A stretch of DNA of 64,000 nucleotides from the NCBI GenBank assembly GCA_025174535.1, contig JALBUN010000034.1, positions 226,501 through 290,500 on the forward strand. The letters are read 5' to 3'. The notes under the pieces are model-generated. The model was not told the origin of the DNA and did no database searches. It was given only the letters and a program-made list of their open reading frames with translations. This document shows, piece by piece, positions 22,345 through 34,692 of this stretch (within the stretch, counting starts at the first letter, position 1; the number at the start of each line of letters is the position of its first letter). Position numbers and translations under genes: made by a program. This DNA is from Cantharellus purpuraceus. Lineage: Eukaryota > Basidiomycota > Agaricomycetes > Cantharellales > Hydnaceae.

Positions 22345-23659
22345 GATGGAGGGCAGAAGCGAACCTAACTCAGGTGAAAGTGGTATAGATACAAAAGAGA
22401 CCTTGAGGGAGGGATCGAAAGAGATGGAGTGTAGTGAAGGACCTGTCCATTCGTTAGAGCGGTTATATAGTACCTTCAGGTTGTTCAAGGAATGAGCGTC
22501 AGTCGTTATACTAGACTTCGCTTTGACGAGACCTTGCCTCGTCGACAGCGATGCTGGGTATTTATTTGGCGCGTTGCTAGATGCACCGAGATTCCAGAGA
22601 TGTGTTCGCCCATAGCGGAAAGCAGCGAACAGTGTCAAAATCAAGATCACAGAAGAAAAGCAGAAGTGGCGAGCGTTGCGATGGTTATATCACGGACTCC
22701 GGCGCAGGCTCAAGTAAGCTGCAGTTGCGTATCATCGACCTGCGATGTTCGGAGGGGTTTAATTTGCTCATAATGCATAATATCTCATAGTGCGCAGGCT
22801 CTAGCAGAACGAAACAGACCTTCTCAACCAAAAAGTGATTTCATGTGCAAAGCACCTCATGAGCAGTATCAACTATAATGTTGACTCAGACAAGCCCGCG
22901 TAAGCCTGACTGATGTTCAAGCAGAGGTTATCCACGTGGAAAATAAAGCAGGCTTTGATTCTGATGGTTCATTAGGCTGGTCCCACTGGCGAGACAGGTC
23001 GTCTCCAGGTCCGTGTCCCGCCCGTTGCTCTAGACACAGGTAATAGAAGGGAAGCCAGAATTTGTTCGTCAATTGCTGATCGCTGGGTATGATGATGGGT
23101 TCGTCAGCGGTTCAGAGAAGTTAACGACCAAGACGACACATTGCGGTGTGCAAGCATGATTAGCTCAGCTGGCCTGTGGACATCGTGGGAACTTTTCCAA
23201 TCCAAGCCCATGATTCTGATTAATTGCGTGCTGCCACTTGAAGTGCTGAATATCAGGCTGATGTAACGACATTAATCATGCTTCAACAACGTGATCTGAT
23301 CTAGGTTTCACTGCGCACACCCCGGTACTGTAAAATTGTATTGTGATCCATGACGTTTCTTTCAGTGGTTTTAGCTCATCTTTTGATGAGGGAAAGACAG
23401 TTCTGGACGTCTAATTTAATTAAATATAATCCTAGCCGAGTGTATTAGTGGGCACTAAATACGTTGCGATCATCATAGTTGTATCTGCGACCGAATAAAT
23501 TGACGAGGAAAGGAAATGGATAGTAGGTCAATAAAACAGAGGGGGAGGGAAATATTTAGAGGAAATTAGAGAAATTCTAGATCTATGTCTTTCATAACCC
23601 CTCAAAGACAATAGATAGAGGGGGAAAGAGAGTCGACTGCACCCGATTCCGATGACGCT
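22345..23659. other. Intergenic region without a recognised gene
   Basis: Holds the protease promoter on the left. The rest is AT-rich with no coding signal. A stretch near 23160 (TTAGCTCAGCTGGC) resembles a tRNA D-arm, but no matching T-arm follows. Confidence 0.45.
22463..22469 (-). promoter_or_regulatory. TATA box of the secreted protease
   Basis: CTATATAA on the minus strand, about 120 bp upstream of the protease ATG at 22344. Confidence 0.5.
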
Positions 23660-24301
23660 TCAATCTCTCCAACACAAAATTTTATAATTCACGTGTACCA
23701 CCTCTTCACCATCAAATGGAATGTTAGCTCCTCCCTGTATCAACATTCACGACCTGGTCAACTGCAGAGCATATAACAATAGACCATACGTACCAGATGC
23801 TCGCCAGTCTTTCCAGGAACCCATACGTCATTGACGTAGGCAATGGCATGGAATAGCCGCGCCCCAACCTCCTCATATCCCCCTTCGACTGGCCTCCGAC
23901 CAGACGGGATCTGTCCGTGAGACGTGGTTACCCTCTCCATCATCTGATCATTGATCGGAAGCAGATCGAACCGTCCCCAATGCTCATGCTCGCCGCCGCC
24001 ATATGCTACACGCACAGGCGGGCTGAGATGCGGTGCGATCTTACACGGGAGCACAGATGATGCGAGTATTGCAGAACCCACGTACACGACATGCTGAGCG
24101 CCCTACATATCGTGCAAGGAACTTAGCGGGAGGTCCGATGGAGGGGGGAATGGGTTGTCTGTTGTAAGCGCGCGATACGCTGCCCGGCTGCTGCTGTAAG
24201 GGTAGCCTGCTGTTGAGATAGTATGAGAGGAGAGGGTATATGGGCACTTGTTGAGCAGATGAATATCCGTGGGTTAAAATATAATACCGCTGCGAGGACA
24301 T
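23660..24301 (-). pseudogene. DM9-domain gene, probably decayed duplicate
   Basis: Paralogue of the intact DM9 gene at 25208-25824. The last exon (23660-23734, ending YKILCWRD) and most of the DM9 domain (YVGSAILASSVLPCKIAPHL, VAYGGGEHEHWGRFDLL, LFHAIAYVNDVWVPGKTGEH) are open. The proline-rich N-terminal part is shifted to another frame by indels, and the DM9 frame has a TAG where the intact copy reads ACG-GGT. Translation from the conserved ATG at 24301 cannot reach the domain without repair. A possible rescue is an intron of about 160 nt joining GCT-CAA-CAA to CAT-GTC-GTG, but its donor (GTGCCC) is weak. The TATA box at 24394 is still present. Confidence 0.65.
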
Positions 24302-25207
24302 GGCTGGTAGCAATGTAGTGGATGAGAAGAAGCTTGAACGGTGTCGATGAGACATGGAAATCAGCATTGAGTACTTGAAAAGTTGGGCATAAGCTTTATA
24401 TCTTAGGGACCAGTATGCGCTCTCACTCGAGACATTGTCACTCAGGCTGTGAACCACCTACCGATTCTTCGCAGTGCGGCGTTTACATGTGGCGGATGCA
24501 GCGTTCAAGTGATATCCTCATTTGAGCCAGAGCCCACCCCTTGCAAGGCGGACTACGGAATCTGCAGATTTTGGAGTTTGGTCCATCACATGTGGCAGTG
24601 ACACTTTTCCATGACAGGAGGTCGAGATTAAGATCGGCTACCAATCATTATATGGACTGGGGGGATCGGAAATTCTGCGTAACGTAGAGTTTCCAGACCC
24701 TACCAGACCATATATTTGGTAGCCTGGTCAAGTTGCTGTATGCCTGTGATCCTAATCACGAGGACTGGGTGGTCAACGGAGCGGACGTCCACCCATTGCC
24801 TTTTAACCGATTTGTTCTGTAACACTCCTTTGATTAGTCACCACTCCGTATCCAGACTTAACAGCCTTCACTTCAGCTCATTTGTCTCTATCTCTCCTAA
24901 CTGATGCTCTCCTTCAAGTGTTGAAAGGGAGTTAAGCTTGTTGTAGAATTGCCAGCGCTAGCCCTAGGATCATATTGTTCGACGTCGAGACGATGGGCGT
25001 TAGGAGTAAAGAGTTTAGTCTGAGAGGTATTCTTTTGCAGCTTTTCCCTTGATCTGATTGAAGTTTCACCAAGAACGTACGTATGTTACTTTCTGCGACG
25101 TCTCCTTCATGGTTCAGACGGTCATATTTTCATGGTTCCTGGCTATCAAGTCTATTAACTTAAAGGTGATATCTGAGAAGTCACGTACAACCAATACATG
25201 TCTGATG
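24302..25207. other. Spacer between the DM9 paralogues
   Basis: No recognised gene. Similarity between the two DM9 copies extends some tens of bases upstream of both start codons (GGCTGGTAGCAATG versus GGCTGGAAGCAATG), so the duplication included some flank. Confidence 0.5.
24394..24400 (-). promoter_or_regulatory. TATA box of the left DM9 copy
   Basis: TATAAAG on the minus strand about 95 bp upstream of the conserved ATG. Confidence 0.4.
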
Positions 25208-25824
25208 TCAAAATTTCCAACATAAAATTTGATAATTATCCTGTACGACCATTTCACCCCCAAACGGAATATTGGCTCCTCCCTGTTCAACATTCAGGGC
25301 CTGGTCAAATGATGGAAAGTAGCACAATAGGGCATACGCACCAGGTGCTCGCCAGTCCTTCCAGGAACCCATATGTCATTGACATAGGCAATGGCATGGA
25401 ATAGTCTCTCCCCGCCCTCCTCATATCCGCCCTCGAGTGGCCTTCGACCTGGAGGGATCTTCCCATGTGACGTATATACCCACTCCATCGTCTGATCATC
25501 GATCAGGAGTAAATCGAACCGACCCCGATGTTCATGCTCGCCGCCGCCATATGCTATACGCACAGGCGGGTTGAGATGCGGTGCGATCTTGCACGGGTGC
25601 ACAGATGATGCGAGTATCGCAGAGCCTACGTAAACTATCTGCTGAGGGCCACCCGTGTCATGCAAGGCACTTGGTGGGAGGTCCGATGGAGGGGGAAATG
25701 GGTTGTCTGTCGTAAGCGCGATACGCTGCCCGGAGGCTGGTGGTGTGGGGGCAGCCGGGCGTCGAGATGGCACGGGAGGAGGAGGAGCGCCATCTGGAGG
25801 AGGATAAAATTGCTGGGCGGACAT
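25208..25824 (-). CDS. DM9 (DUF3421) domain protein
   Basis: Two exons (25342-25824 and 25208-25282, minus strand) give 185 residues. The N-terminus is proline-rich (MSAQQFYPPPDGAPPPPVP) with no signal peptide. From about residue 65 there is a DM9-type repeat: YVGSAILASSVHPCKIAPHL, RIAYGGGEHEHRGRFDLLL, then GKIPPGRRPLEGGYEEGGE, LFHAIAYVNDIWVPGRTG and the end GGANIPFGGEMVVQ-DNYQILCWKF. DM9 domains occur in insect and mollusc lectin-like proteins that bind mannose. In fungi their role is poorly known, so carbohydrate binding is an inference. The intron removes GTGCGT...ACAG and is shared with the decayed copy at 23660. Confidence 0.85.
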
Positions 25825-26123
25825 GGCTGGAAGCAATGAAATGGATGAGAGTCCTGAAAGGTATTATAATATGCAGAAATCAGAATGTAAAGCACCTTTT
25901 CCGCTCGAAAAGTTTAGCACAGGAGAACGCGCGCTCTCACTTGCAGGGCCGCGGGGGCATTTGCAGTACTTTGTGTGCTTGATTTCGAACTTTTACTGTA
26001 AGTTAGTTTGGGTTGAAGGGGATGTGCAGTTTAGTTTCAGATGTTTTCCTAAGAACGTATATATGGCAGACGCCTGTGAACGGCCAAATGTAGGATAGAC
26101 ATGAAAAAAGCTGTAAGCGCCTG

Positions 26124-26381
26124 TCAGTTAATCACCAAATTGGAGTGTGACCTATTGCAGAGTTGTGTGACAAGGAGGACGACCGGTGGTATAAAACCAC
26201 CGGTAGTCATAACACGCCTTTCTTGTACAGTCAGCGTTGATGGTGCTCGACGTCCCCTTGCAGCGAGCACCCCACGAGACTCGGTGTCGTCTGCGACCAC
26301 CGTTGATTGTCTCTCCACCAGTGCATACAATGCCCTCCCAAGATTGTTTAGATATTCATGCCAGACCTCGCTGTCGCTCAT
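26124..26381 (-). CDS. Possible short hypothetical gene or exon
   Basis: An ATG-initiated frame of 85 codons starting MSDSEVWHEYLNNLGRALYA, with plausible helical composition in its first 25 residues. No family recognised and no second exon found. It may be a first exon or chance. Confidence 0.2.
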   Translation of the reverse strand: MSDSEVWHEYLNNLGRALYALVERQSTVVADDTESRGVLAARGRRAPSTLTVQERRVMTTGGFIPPVVLLVTQLCNRSHSNLVIN

Positions 26382-27210
26382 GGTGACTTATAATGCACCC
26401 CCCGCAGCGCTGTCATGCCTCGTCGGCTGCCCAGCCATCCCGACACCATCCTGTGCACGCTACACATCGGTGAACCTGCCCCAATATACCTGGCATGAAC
26501 CCTGACAGGTTCCCCAACATACCTGACATGTACCCTCAGCCATCCCCAACATACTTAATCGGGCGCATGCAGCACATCGGGAAACCTGCCGACTAACCAA
26601 GCTACAACATTCTCCTGCCATGTGTCATCTCAAGCCATTGGGTAAGTCCATCTTCTACCTCCCTCTGGAGTTCCAGAACGTGTTTGCTTACCACGGTTCC
26701 AGCAATAGCTCATTTAGTTGACATCCACCATACGAGGATGGCTAGATTAATGATATATTTGGAAGGCAAGCCATCATCTAGGCATTGAATTGGACACTTC
26801 CATTGCAGGTAGACCTTTTAAACTTCAAGTACGTAATATATCAGATACTAACTCACAATTGACAATTCATTATTACTGCTTACAGATTCCTCTTCTCCAT
26901 TCTATGACGCTTGTGGCTCTGCAAGTTACAAAACTCCTTTCAAGTTGATGCTCAAACTACATATGATAGGCTTCTATCGATTGGCTGGGATCTTTGGCTC
27001 CAGTGGCATGAGTGGCTTTGAAGACCGCAGAAAGCGTTCCACAGTCGCATCACATCTGGGGTTTGTTCATGGCGACTTTCATTTCTATTGGCTTCGTGGC
27101 GGTAGAGGTGTGACATACCGTAGGTAGGCCCCACAGACACCCACGAACCACTCGGTCCGCAGGTTCTGGGGGAATCTGCTTGTTTCTCGTGGCACTCGTC
27201 CCAAGTTCTC

Positions 27211-27470
27211 GGCGCCATTTCCCATACCTTGGGCAACTCGGAGTCATGAGGTACTGTGTTAGTATAAATTGTAGCGTGCTCTCGTGCTGACTAAGACAGG
27301 AAACACACTGTAGCACACCAAGTTTTCAGCGCCATTTTCCATACCCCACCTCAAACCTAAGGGTTTTTGTCACGGCACTGCTGTGACAATAAATTGTGAC
27401 GCACCCTCGTGTTGCCTGAGGGGGAGCTTAGAACAGTCAAACTCTACCCATCGAGTTTTCGGCGCCATTT
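27211..27470. repeat. Degenerate promoter-proximal repeat
   Basis: The word (G/A)GCGCCATTT preceded by AGTT(T/C)TC occurs at 27211, 27328 and 27461, spaced 117 and 133 bp. Between the copies a second shared element, (A/T)ATAAATTGT(A/G) with CTCGTG following, is repeated near 27262 and 27388. The block ends about 50 bp upstream of the kinase ATG. Confidence 0.6.
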
Positions 27471-27521
27471 CTCACACTTTCTGTCTTCGCGTCTTCCCGT
27501 ATTTTCACAAGTACGTGGGAA

Positions 27522-28902
27522 ATGCCGATACTGGAAACTGGTGCACTGCCTTGGTCAGATAAAGACAGGCCGAAATACCCTCCAACTCCACACCAATTCT
27601 ACCCTTGGTCTACTATGGTTGATTCATATAACCTTCCCCTCGACTCTGCCCCCATGGTCCCTATTCTTTCATACTGTCCAGAGCTCCAACTGTCGGATAT
27701 TATTCTGGCTCACACGTACCAAACAATTAGAGGCGGCCATTCAGATGTCTGTATGGTAAATGTAAAGTGTGGGGATAGTATCATAGTCGTGAGTTTCATG
27801 ACATTGTAACATGTAGTGCTGCCATAATCAGCGTCGGTTAGGCTGCCCTCAAGGTTCCGCGCCCTTATGGTATCACTCAAGAAGCATTTCGCAAGGTATT
27901 TGATACTTGACATACACATGACAAATCGACGGTATTCATTGTCATATTTAGAGTCTCAACCGCGAGGTTGCGTGTTGGAATCTTTTTCATCATGAAAATA
28001 TCGCCCCGCTCATGGGTATCTGCCCCCAATGGTACGGCAGTAGACTGGCGATGATAAGCCCGTGGTACAAAAATGGTACTGCGGGTGACTACCTCGCGCA
28101 GAAGCCAGATATTGACCCCATCCTCATCGTACGTGTCTTTATTATTCATCACACTGCGTGCGCAAAATCTCACATGCCATTCACCTCTCCTTAGCTAAAA
28201 GGAACGGCGAGTGCCATCGCCTACATGCACGATAATGGTGTCATCCATGGCGACATTAAAGCCGTGAGTTTCATACCTTGTCCAGCCTGTTTTGTTTTTC
28301 TTCTGTTCCAGCCACGTGCAAAGTTGCTGATGTCTACTTGCCTCCTCAGACCAACATCATGGTCGACGACTTTGGCCAGGCACGGCTAATCGACTTTGGT
28401 CTTGCGCATATGGACGGCCGATTGGATCTAGATCCTCCGGAGGGATTATTTTCGATCCGTTGGTGTGCACCAGAACTCTTAACTGATGGTGTGAGCACGA
28501 GAGCTAGCGATGTATATGCATTTGCGAGTACTGCATTCGAGGTACGTGTCTCCTTTCGTGTTGAGTTGTGTTGCTTCTCGTACTATTTCGTATTTGAATC
28601 AATGTGATAGAGCGTGTACTGACTTTGTTTTTGTTTTTCATTCCATGTTATGGTGCTGCCTCATGCAGCTCTTAAGTGGACGCGTGCCCTATGACACTAT
28701 GAATGAGAGGGTGGTTGTTGGAGCATTGACTAAGGGAATCTTGCCATGGGATGTATCTGAGGACCTGCCACGACTTCGACGGCACCATGGGGCACATGAA
28801 TCGAAGGAGTTTCTAGCGTTGCTGAAGCTCTGCTGGGGCGAGGCGGCAGGTCGTCCGAGTATGGCGGATGTGAGACTGAGGCTGGTGGAAATTTTTGCAT
28901 GA
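27522..28902 (+). CDS. Protein kinase, tyrosine-kinase-like fold, probable Ser/Thr specificity
   Basis: Six exons (27522-27788, 27842-27895, 27952-28128, 28195-28263, 28350-28541, 28669-28902) give 330 residues. The kinase motifs follow in order: a short glycine loop (RGGHSDVCM), the ATP lysine in AALKVPRP, the catalytic loop HGDIKATN with its Asp, the metal-binding DFGLAH, the APE equivalent WCAPELL, and a C-terminal lobe with SGRVPYDTM and WGEAAGRPSM. This fits the large basidiomycete expansion of single-domain kinases. The glycine-rich loop is reduced (GGHSDV rather than GxGxxG), as in many of these. Targets are unknown. The first intron can also be spliced at 27755, but the GTC|GTGAGT donor at 27788 gives a better kinase alignment. 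Confidence 0.9.
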
Positions 28903-30392
28903 GAAAGGATTTCTGCTTTGCTTTTGTTTTGTTTTGTTTTGTTTTTTGTATTGTTTTGGCTTGTCAGTTTGTGTTGCTCTGTTCGCCTGCTTTGCTCGCT
29001 CTGTTTGCTTTGTTCGATTCATTTGATGACTCATCGGAATCCAAGAGTCATCGTCTGCGACAGGTTTGGGCTCTGTGGAACTAGGTGTCAGGCCAAGGTA
29101 GTGCCTGTGTGGTTACAAAGAATTTCCCGACATGGCGAAGCGTGTGCATAGCCTTGCATTTTGAATGTTTGAATTTGCATAGCATTACGTTGTGCCCCTA
29201 GAAGTTTGAACGTAACCGTCATAGGTGCTAAACCTGAAACTGACAGCCAACGCAACCAGATGTTCCTAAACTGTCAAATGCGCTACTAGGTGATTCTTTC
29301 GTCACCATTATGACGCGTCGCGACGTCAAGCTTTTTCGACACTAGTACACAGCCCTGCAGCTGGCACAGAAGCTGCTGCGCTACCGTACATCACCGAAAA
29401 ATGACTCCTTGCCACTCACTCACTGGCTTTGGGCTGAGTTGTCACAATGATGTGTTTTGGACATGTGCATGATGGATGGCATGGATTGCATGGATGGCAT
29501 TGATGGACGATGGATTGCATGGATTGCATGGATGACATTGATGGCATTGATGCATGAATGCATGATGTGTGGATGCTCACGGTGCTGCGTGGATTTTGGA
29601 CCTGATATCACTGCTGTTTGTTGCACTCTCAATATTTGTGCTATCGACATCAATGCATCCATGGCTCTGGCGTGCGATTACAGTAAGTCCTGCAAGTCAG
29701 CTATTGCACGGTCCCTCTGAAAGTGTCGACGGGGTGTGCAAACCACCGTTGACATGAAGTTATTTCCCAACGTATTCGGCCCCCATTGTCTATAAACTAT
29801 GATTAAACGCCACTAGTCAAAGCGTGGACAAGGGAGCGGCCTGGTGCGTGATTAATTAATGGGGACTGATGCATGATGCAGAGCTTGGAACATTGAATGT
29901 GGCCGGTGTGATGGCGTGAGCTTACGCATACGAATTCGACCTAATCCATCAGTAGAGAGAGCAGGGGGGAAGATGGGATTGAACCATGGTAAAGGACGAC
30001 TCCATGAGGAGTGTGATATCATAATCATGTACTGAGATCACAACTCACTGACAGCTGAAATTCACTCGTCTACTCCCGCACTTCCCGTCAACCTTTTCAA
30101 TCGTTTAGTTATATATAGACGTGCCTACCTGGAACGACATGAAACGGTATCATGTACTGGAGCCAACGTGGTTCGGGTGGTTAGCATTGCAAGGAGGCCG
30201 CAACAAAGATGACTCCACTTCACACTTGACATATTCCAATGGTTTGGAAATATATCCAAAAAACTATAGTGGCTGTATACAACTATGTCCACAGATATGG
30301 ATGCATCACGAATACTGTAATCCCGTCCTCCCACCATAAATCCCCGACCTACTCCCACAAAAAAAACATCACCAAGATCAGATCCTAACTCA
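28903..30392. other. Intergenic region with a small minisatellite
   Basis: No gene recognised. It begins with GTTTT/TTTGT-rich sequence and contains the ATGGATTGC repeat at about 29469-29563. The right end is the 3' flank of the palA gene. Confidence 0.45.
29469..29563. repeat. Minisatellite of ATGGATTGC/ATGGATGGC words
   Basis: About ten imperfect 6-9 bp units of the type ATGGATTGC, ATGGATGGC, ATTGATGGC and ATGCATG. Low-complexity, no coding role visible. Confidence 0.7.
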
Positions 30393-33300
30393 CTACGTGC
30401 CAGTACGTCGTGTGCTCGGTCTTGCCTTCCGAACCTCCTTGGCAGGTATACGCGCGGACGTGGGCGACGCCAACGCTTCCCACGCAGCCGAGTCCGGAGG
30501 CGGAAGACTCAATGCGAAATCATCCCGGGCTGCTGCGGAACGAGGGGACGGGGCGACGGCAACGCTTGTCTGCCACGCATCTGAATCTGGCGGTGGAAGA
30601 TCAATGGCGGGCTCTTGCGCGCTCAAAGCACTTGGTGGTGGCAGAGGCGGGTTGGAGACGGGTTGTCGTTCCTGTGTCGAGGGACTGGGGTCGACGCGGC
30701 TAACAGGGGCAGCGTTCGGCGTAGTGAATGCCTGAGGTGCTGCTATACTCATCGAGTTGAGACTTTCCGATAGCCATCTGCTTTGTACCCAATATGTTCA
30801 GCCAAAAAGCACGAGTCAATCACGAGTCCCACGCACTCTACGTCTCTTCTGCGCTGCAGGACCCACGCTTTACAGCTCTCCTTAAATTGTGCCAGAATTG
30901 TTGCAAAATCATTATAAAACTGACCAACCAACATGGGCACATGGGTCAGGTACCAACTGAAACGACGACTCACCTTGATTCCCTCGGTCAAATGCTTGCA
31001 AATGTGATTGTACTGATGATACGCGAGATCCAGGGACTGTAACGCATGCTCCCTCGCTTTCACTGATGGATCTTCCTCCCGCGAGCCCAGAAACAGGGTG
31101 TTGCGTTCCTTGATCCCATCGAGAGTCTCCTCCTGCCTCCGCCCACCCTCTTCGAGCTCCTCTCTAAACCTGTCATATTTGCCCAACTCTTCCTCCATCG
31201 CCTGCTCGAAGATCTCAGGCCTCACTTCGACCCACCTCGCGACTGCTGCAGCCTCCCGCATGAACCGTGACGTGACATCGTCAGATTCGGCGATCCGTTG
31301 AACGCGATGCACCAGCTCCGCTCTGGCACGAACAAGGTCCTCCAGGGACTCGAGATGAGACCGCAAAGCGCGCGCGTGGCCCTGCGTGGACTTGCTTCCT
31401 CCGCCGTTTACACTCGACACGGTCGAGCTAGGGACGACCATATCGATGTCACTCTGCCACACAGCTCTTTAGTCACATGAGGGCTCTCGCTTCCTGGGTC
31501 AAATGCACTCGCCTCGTCCAAGCACAACACGCCAATTCTTTCCGCCCAATCCTCCCAGTTGTCCCGCACAGCCCGGTCACTTTGTGCCGCCCTGTCGAGC
31601 ACATCTCTGTACCGCCTCGCCTGCTCCGTCAGGTCCCGGTTCGCCTCGTGTGACGCAAGGCGAGTCCATACGTCAACACTGTACGCGGCACGTATTTCTT
31701 CATCCTCCGTTGCCTCTTGATCTAATATGTCGAGAGCCTAATGATAAACGTGGAACGAACTTTTTACCAGCTGCTCATCGAGGCCAGGAGCTGAAAATCG
31801 TACCTGGTCAAGCGCCGCTGCATCCCTTCTCGCGAGCCTCTGAACATCCTCTATTAAAGCAGGGATGCGGTGCATTCCATCTTCCAGTCTCACTTCCTCG
31901 GCTTTGCCCAGCAGGCTGGGTGGGAGACCGATAGGCCTGTCCAAGGCATCAAGAGCCGCCGGAAGATTAAGGGTATGCAATACTCTGATGAACGGATCAA
32001 TATGCGGTTACACGCACGGGCAAGCTTAAAAGCACTTACGATGTGGAAGCACTATCGAGCTGCTTGGCCTGATCTACAATCTCGAGTTGCACCCAATCTT
32101 TCTTTCTCTCCTTATAAATGTCTATAGATGAACCAAATTAGGTCAAAAACCTGGCTGGGAGAGCGTAGAGGACTGCAGCTTACCTATTGCCACACGAACC
32201 CCCCACCCGCACAACTCTCCAAGGATCGCTTGGCCTTCTTTGACTACAGTCTGCGGATCTTTAAGACCCACTGGAACTATGTCCATCACGATGTCTTTCA
32301 TTTCCTGAATAGGCGGTACCGAGGAAGCCGAAGGAGCCACCTGATGATAAATAAGGTCATTGTCGCGCTCTGCACGTTTGTAGGAGGTCTCGAGCGTCTT
32401 ATGTAAGGACTGCACAACGAGAGCATCGTGTCAGCAAGAAAATACACGACAGTTATACTAACCTTGATATCGTCCAGCACAGCTCTTGCGACCCCGCTCC
32501 TGTGCGCCGCATCCATAGCTTTCTTCGCCTCTACCTTTGCCATGTCCAACCGAGCTAATTCTTCACCATATCTACAAGTGACATAGAGGCAAAAATCTTT
32601 AAGGACATGAAGAAATGGCTGGGGTAATCAGGAGTAGGATTACAAACCGATTGGCCTCTAGATCATCCACACTCTTCCTATACAGGGCCGCGGCAGCAAA
32701 ATGATGATACTTTATCCGAACATGGGCAATCCATTCCTAGATAGAAGTCAGGCTAATTGCGTTCCACGAAACAATCTACGGGCGCCTACGCTAGGAAATG
32801 CTGTGGCATGGTTTTCCATGGCCTCAAGAACGCCACGGTATAAGAGTGACGTTTTCCAAGATAGTTTAGCCACCAAGTGGTTTTTCAAATTGTCTGTGCC
32901 CGTCATGCCATCGATCTCGAAATCGTTACGTAACAAACCAACAGCACTTACCAACGACTGCTCTTTGCCAAAAACATTCTTGAGCCTGGGAAAGCATAAG
33001 CAGGTGAAGCGCTTTGAGGACCGGCTCGGAAAGGTCAACTGGCACGGGCGTGTCGGATGGAAGGGAAGTCTGCAAGGCTGGCAAGGCGGTGGATAGGAGA
33101 TGCGACAACACGCCTGCGGCATTCTACGATGAGCAACCAAATTGTGAGATAACACGAAATGCACTGTGTTTGTCTGACCCTGTAAGTTGAGCGGGAAGAC
33201 TGACCTGGAAATACGCCATAGCCCGCTTGATCCCGTCACCATTTGAGCGGTCCTCGGATTTGGCAAGTTGGCAATACAAGGCTGCCAGATTATACAGAAT

Positions 33301-33732
33301 GTTGGCGCGTTCGTAGGCGAGGTTTGACAAAGTCAAAGGAGACGAGTTTGGGGGAAAGGCTCGAGAATACCGTATTGGCAGGTGAATCTTGTGATCAATT
33401 AGTCGAAAAAAGGTACGTGCTTGAGTCATTGAAAGCTCACGTCAACAGGAAGCTTTGTTAAGATAAATACCAATTGAGCTTGATACCTGCGTAGAAGTTA
33501 TGAAAGATGATTCAAGTCCGGCTTGAACCACTCACGCGATGACTTTCTCTGCCACATCAACGTGCACTGTGTTGCTGACTGCTTCTTTCCGCATAGCTTC
33601 CCACTTGATGATGTCCCATTTGAACGCATCAGGATGCGTTTCTGTATGGGCTGATCGGATATATTCTCTAAGGGCAGACCTTAGAGGAACTGCCTCTGTG
33701 GTTTTGAAGGGTAGTGTGAGGTGATTAGGCAT
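30393..33732 (-). CDS. rim20: BRO1-domain protein, PalA/Rim20 type (alkaline pH signalling)
   Basis: Fourteen exons from the ATG at 33732 to the stop at 30393 give about 847 residues. The start MPNHLTLPFKTTEAVPLR is typical of PalA/Rim20. The BRO1 domain follows with FKWDIIKWEAMRKEAV, YQAQLVFILTKLPVD, LAYERANILYNLAALY, ECFWQRAVV and WIAHVRIKYHHFAAAALYR. The central V-domain is helical (LVRARAELVHRVQRIA and similar) and the C-terminus is Pro-rich with two PPPDSxAW repeats. PalA binds YPxL motifs of the PacC/Rim101 factor and ESCRT-III (Snf7) on endosomes to trigger its processing at alkaline pH. BRO1 and Alix share the fold, but the N-terminal wording favours PalA. The junction near 31.53 kb and the intron before 32893 are the least certain. 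Confidence 0.88.
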
Positions 33733-34692
33733 GTCTAGCAGGCAGGATCCGCTGTGTCTCTTCTGCGCAGTAATCCTGAGCTCTGTAGGGACATGCAAGT
33801 TGAAATGAAACACGTCCGACGTATGTGTCGTCGTCGTGCTCCGCAATCGAGCCACACGAAAGTCACGTGATGCTCGCTACGCTGCCACGCGTCGGCCCTG
33901 ATTTAATTTTACTCTTGCCATTCAAGGAAAGACTAAACTGTCTATTCATGTACAATCAGTATCACTCTTCGATCCTCGCTTTCCCAATATCGAATCATCC
34001 AAAAAGCTGCCTCAGATTTGGTTGCCAGGTACGCAGAGGCTGCAGAGGCTTGTTGTCTAAGCATTGTGGCCATGGTTGCACAAGCAAGCAGCATTCATAT
34101 TAACGAAAAGGGTACACGTTGATAGTCTCTGATTCCATCGCTTGTGCCCCTAGTTGTGAGCTGTCCTCCAGGCCTTTCGTGCCCTCGACGGTGTGTGAAG
34201 CCGAGGTTGATTCGCGGACCAGGCTTGGATCAGCAGCCCAGCCTGCACTCTCCCTACGGCGTCCTCAAGAGGTCTCAAGCCGCTGAGCATCACTCCATGG
34301 GCAGGGCAGTTCGAAATACCCACCAGGCACCTCTGTGGACCAGACTCTCCCCTAGCCCTTAACTGCGCGGCTGATCCTCAGAACCACGCGACATTATGGT
34401 TTGATCAGTCCCTGGATACGGGTACGGTCATGAGCATGAGGCAAGTTGATGCTACAAGGCTCTGCAATGCCATCCTCCTCTAGCGACTGAAAGTGTTGTT
34501 GTTGTGGATTAGAGCACAGGTTGGAAGCAGCAGTCGGGTGCTGGTGGTCGCTGGTCGCTGTGGCAGAGAGATGAGCCGCGAGATGCCGAGATGACGTATA
34601 TAGGTCCATATGATGCTAACAATATTTGAACCCCAAAATAACCATCGTCCCTTGGTCACAGGCGGACACGGCTCACCTCTCCCTCTCACAAC
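33733..34692. other. Divergent intergenic region
   Basis: Promoter space between palA (minus) and the decarboxylase gene (plus). A CACGTGA word lies near 33866. No gene recognised. Confidence 0.5.
34597..34602 (+). promoter_or_regulatory. TATA box of the glutamate decarboxylase gene
   Basis: GTATATAGG about 90 bp upstream of the ATG at 34693. Confidence 0.5.

Larger units (their letters stand above)
25825..27521. other. Intergenic region with short repeats
   Basis: No firm gene. Around 26480-26560 the words CCCCAACATAC and CCTGACAGG/CCTGACATG recur, a short degenerate repeat. Further right are the GGCGCC-type repeats described separately, just upstream of the kinase gene. Confidence 0.45.

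Noticed and set aside
23155..23235. tRNA-like D-arm (TTAGCTCAGCTGGC)
   Set aside because: No anticodon stem, no T-arm (GGTTCRANYCC) at the right distance and no matching acceptor ends.
29940..30040. B-box-like GGTTCAATCC on the minus strand
   Set aside because: No A box upstream at tRNA distance and no acceptor stem pairing, so not a tRNA gene.
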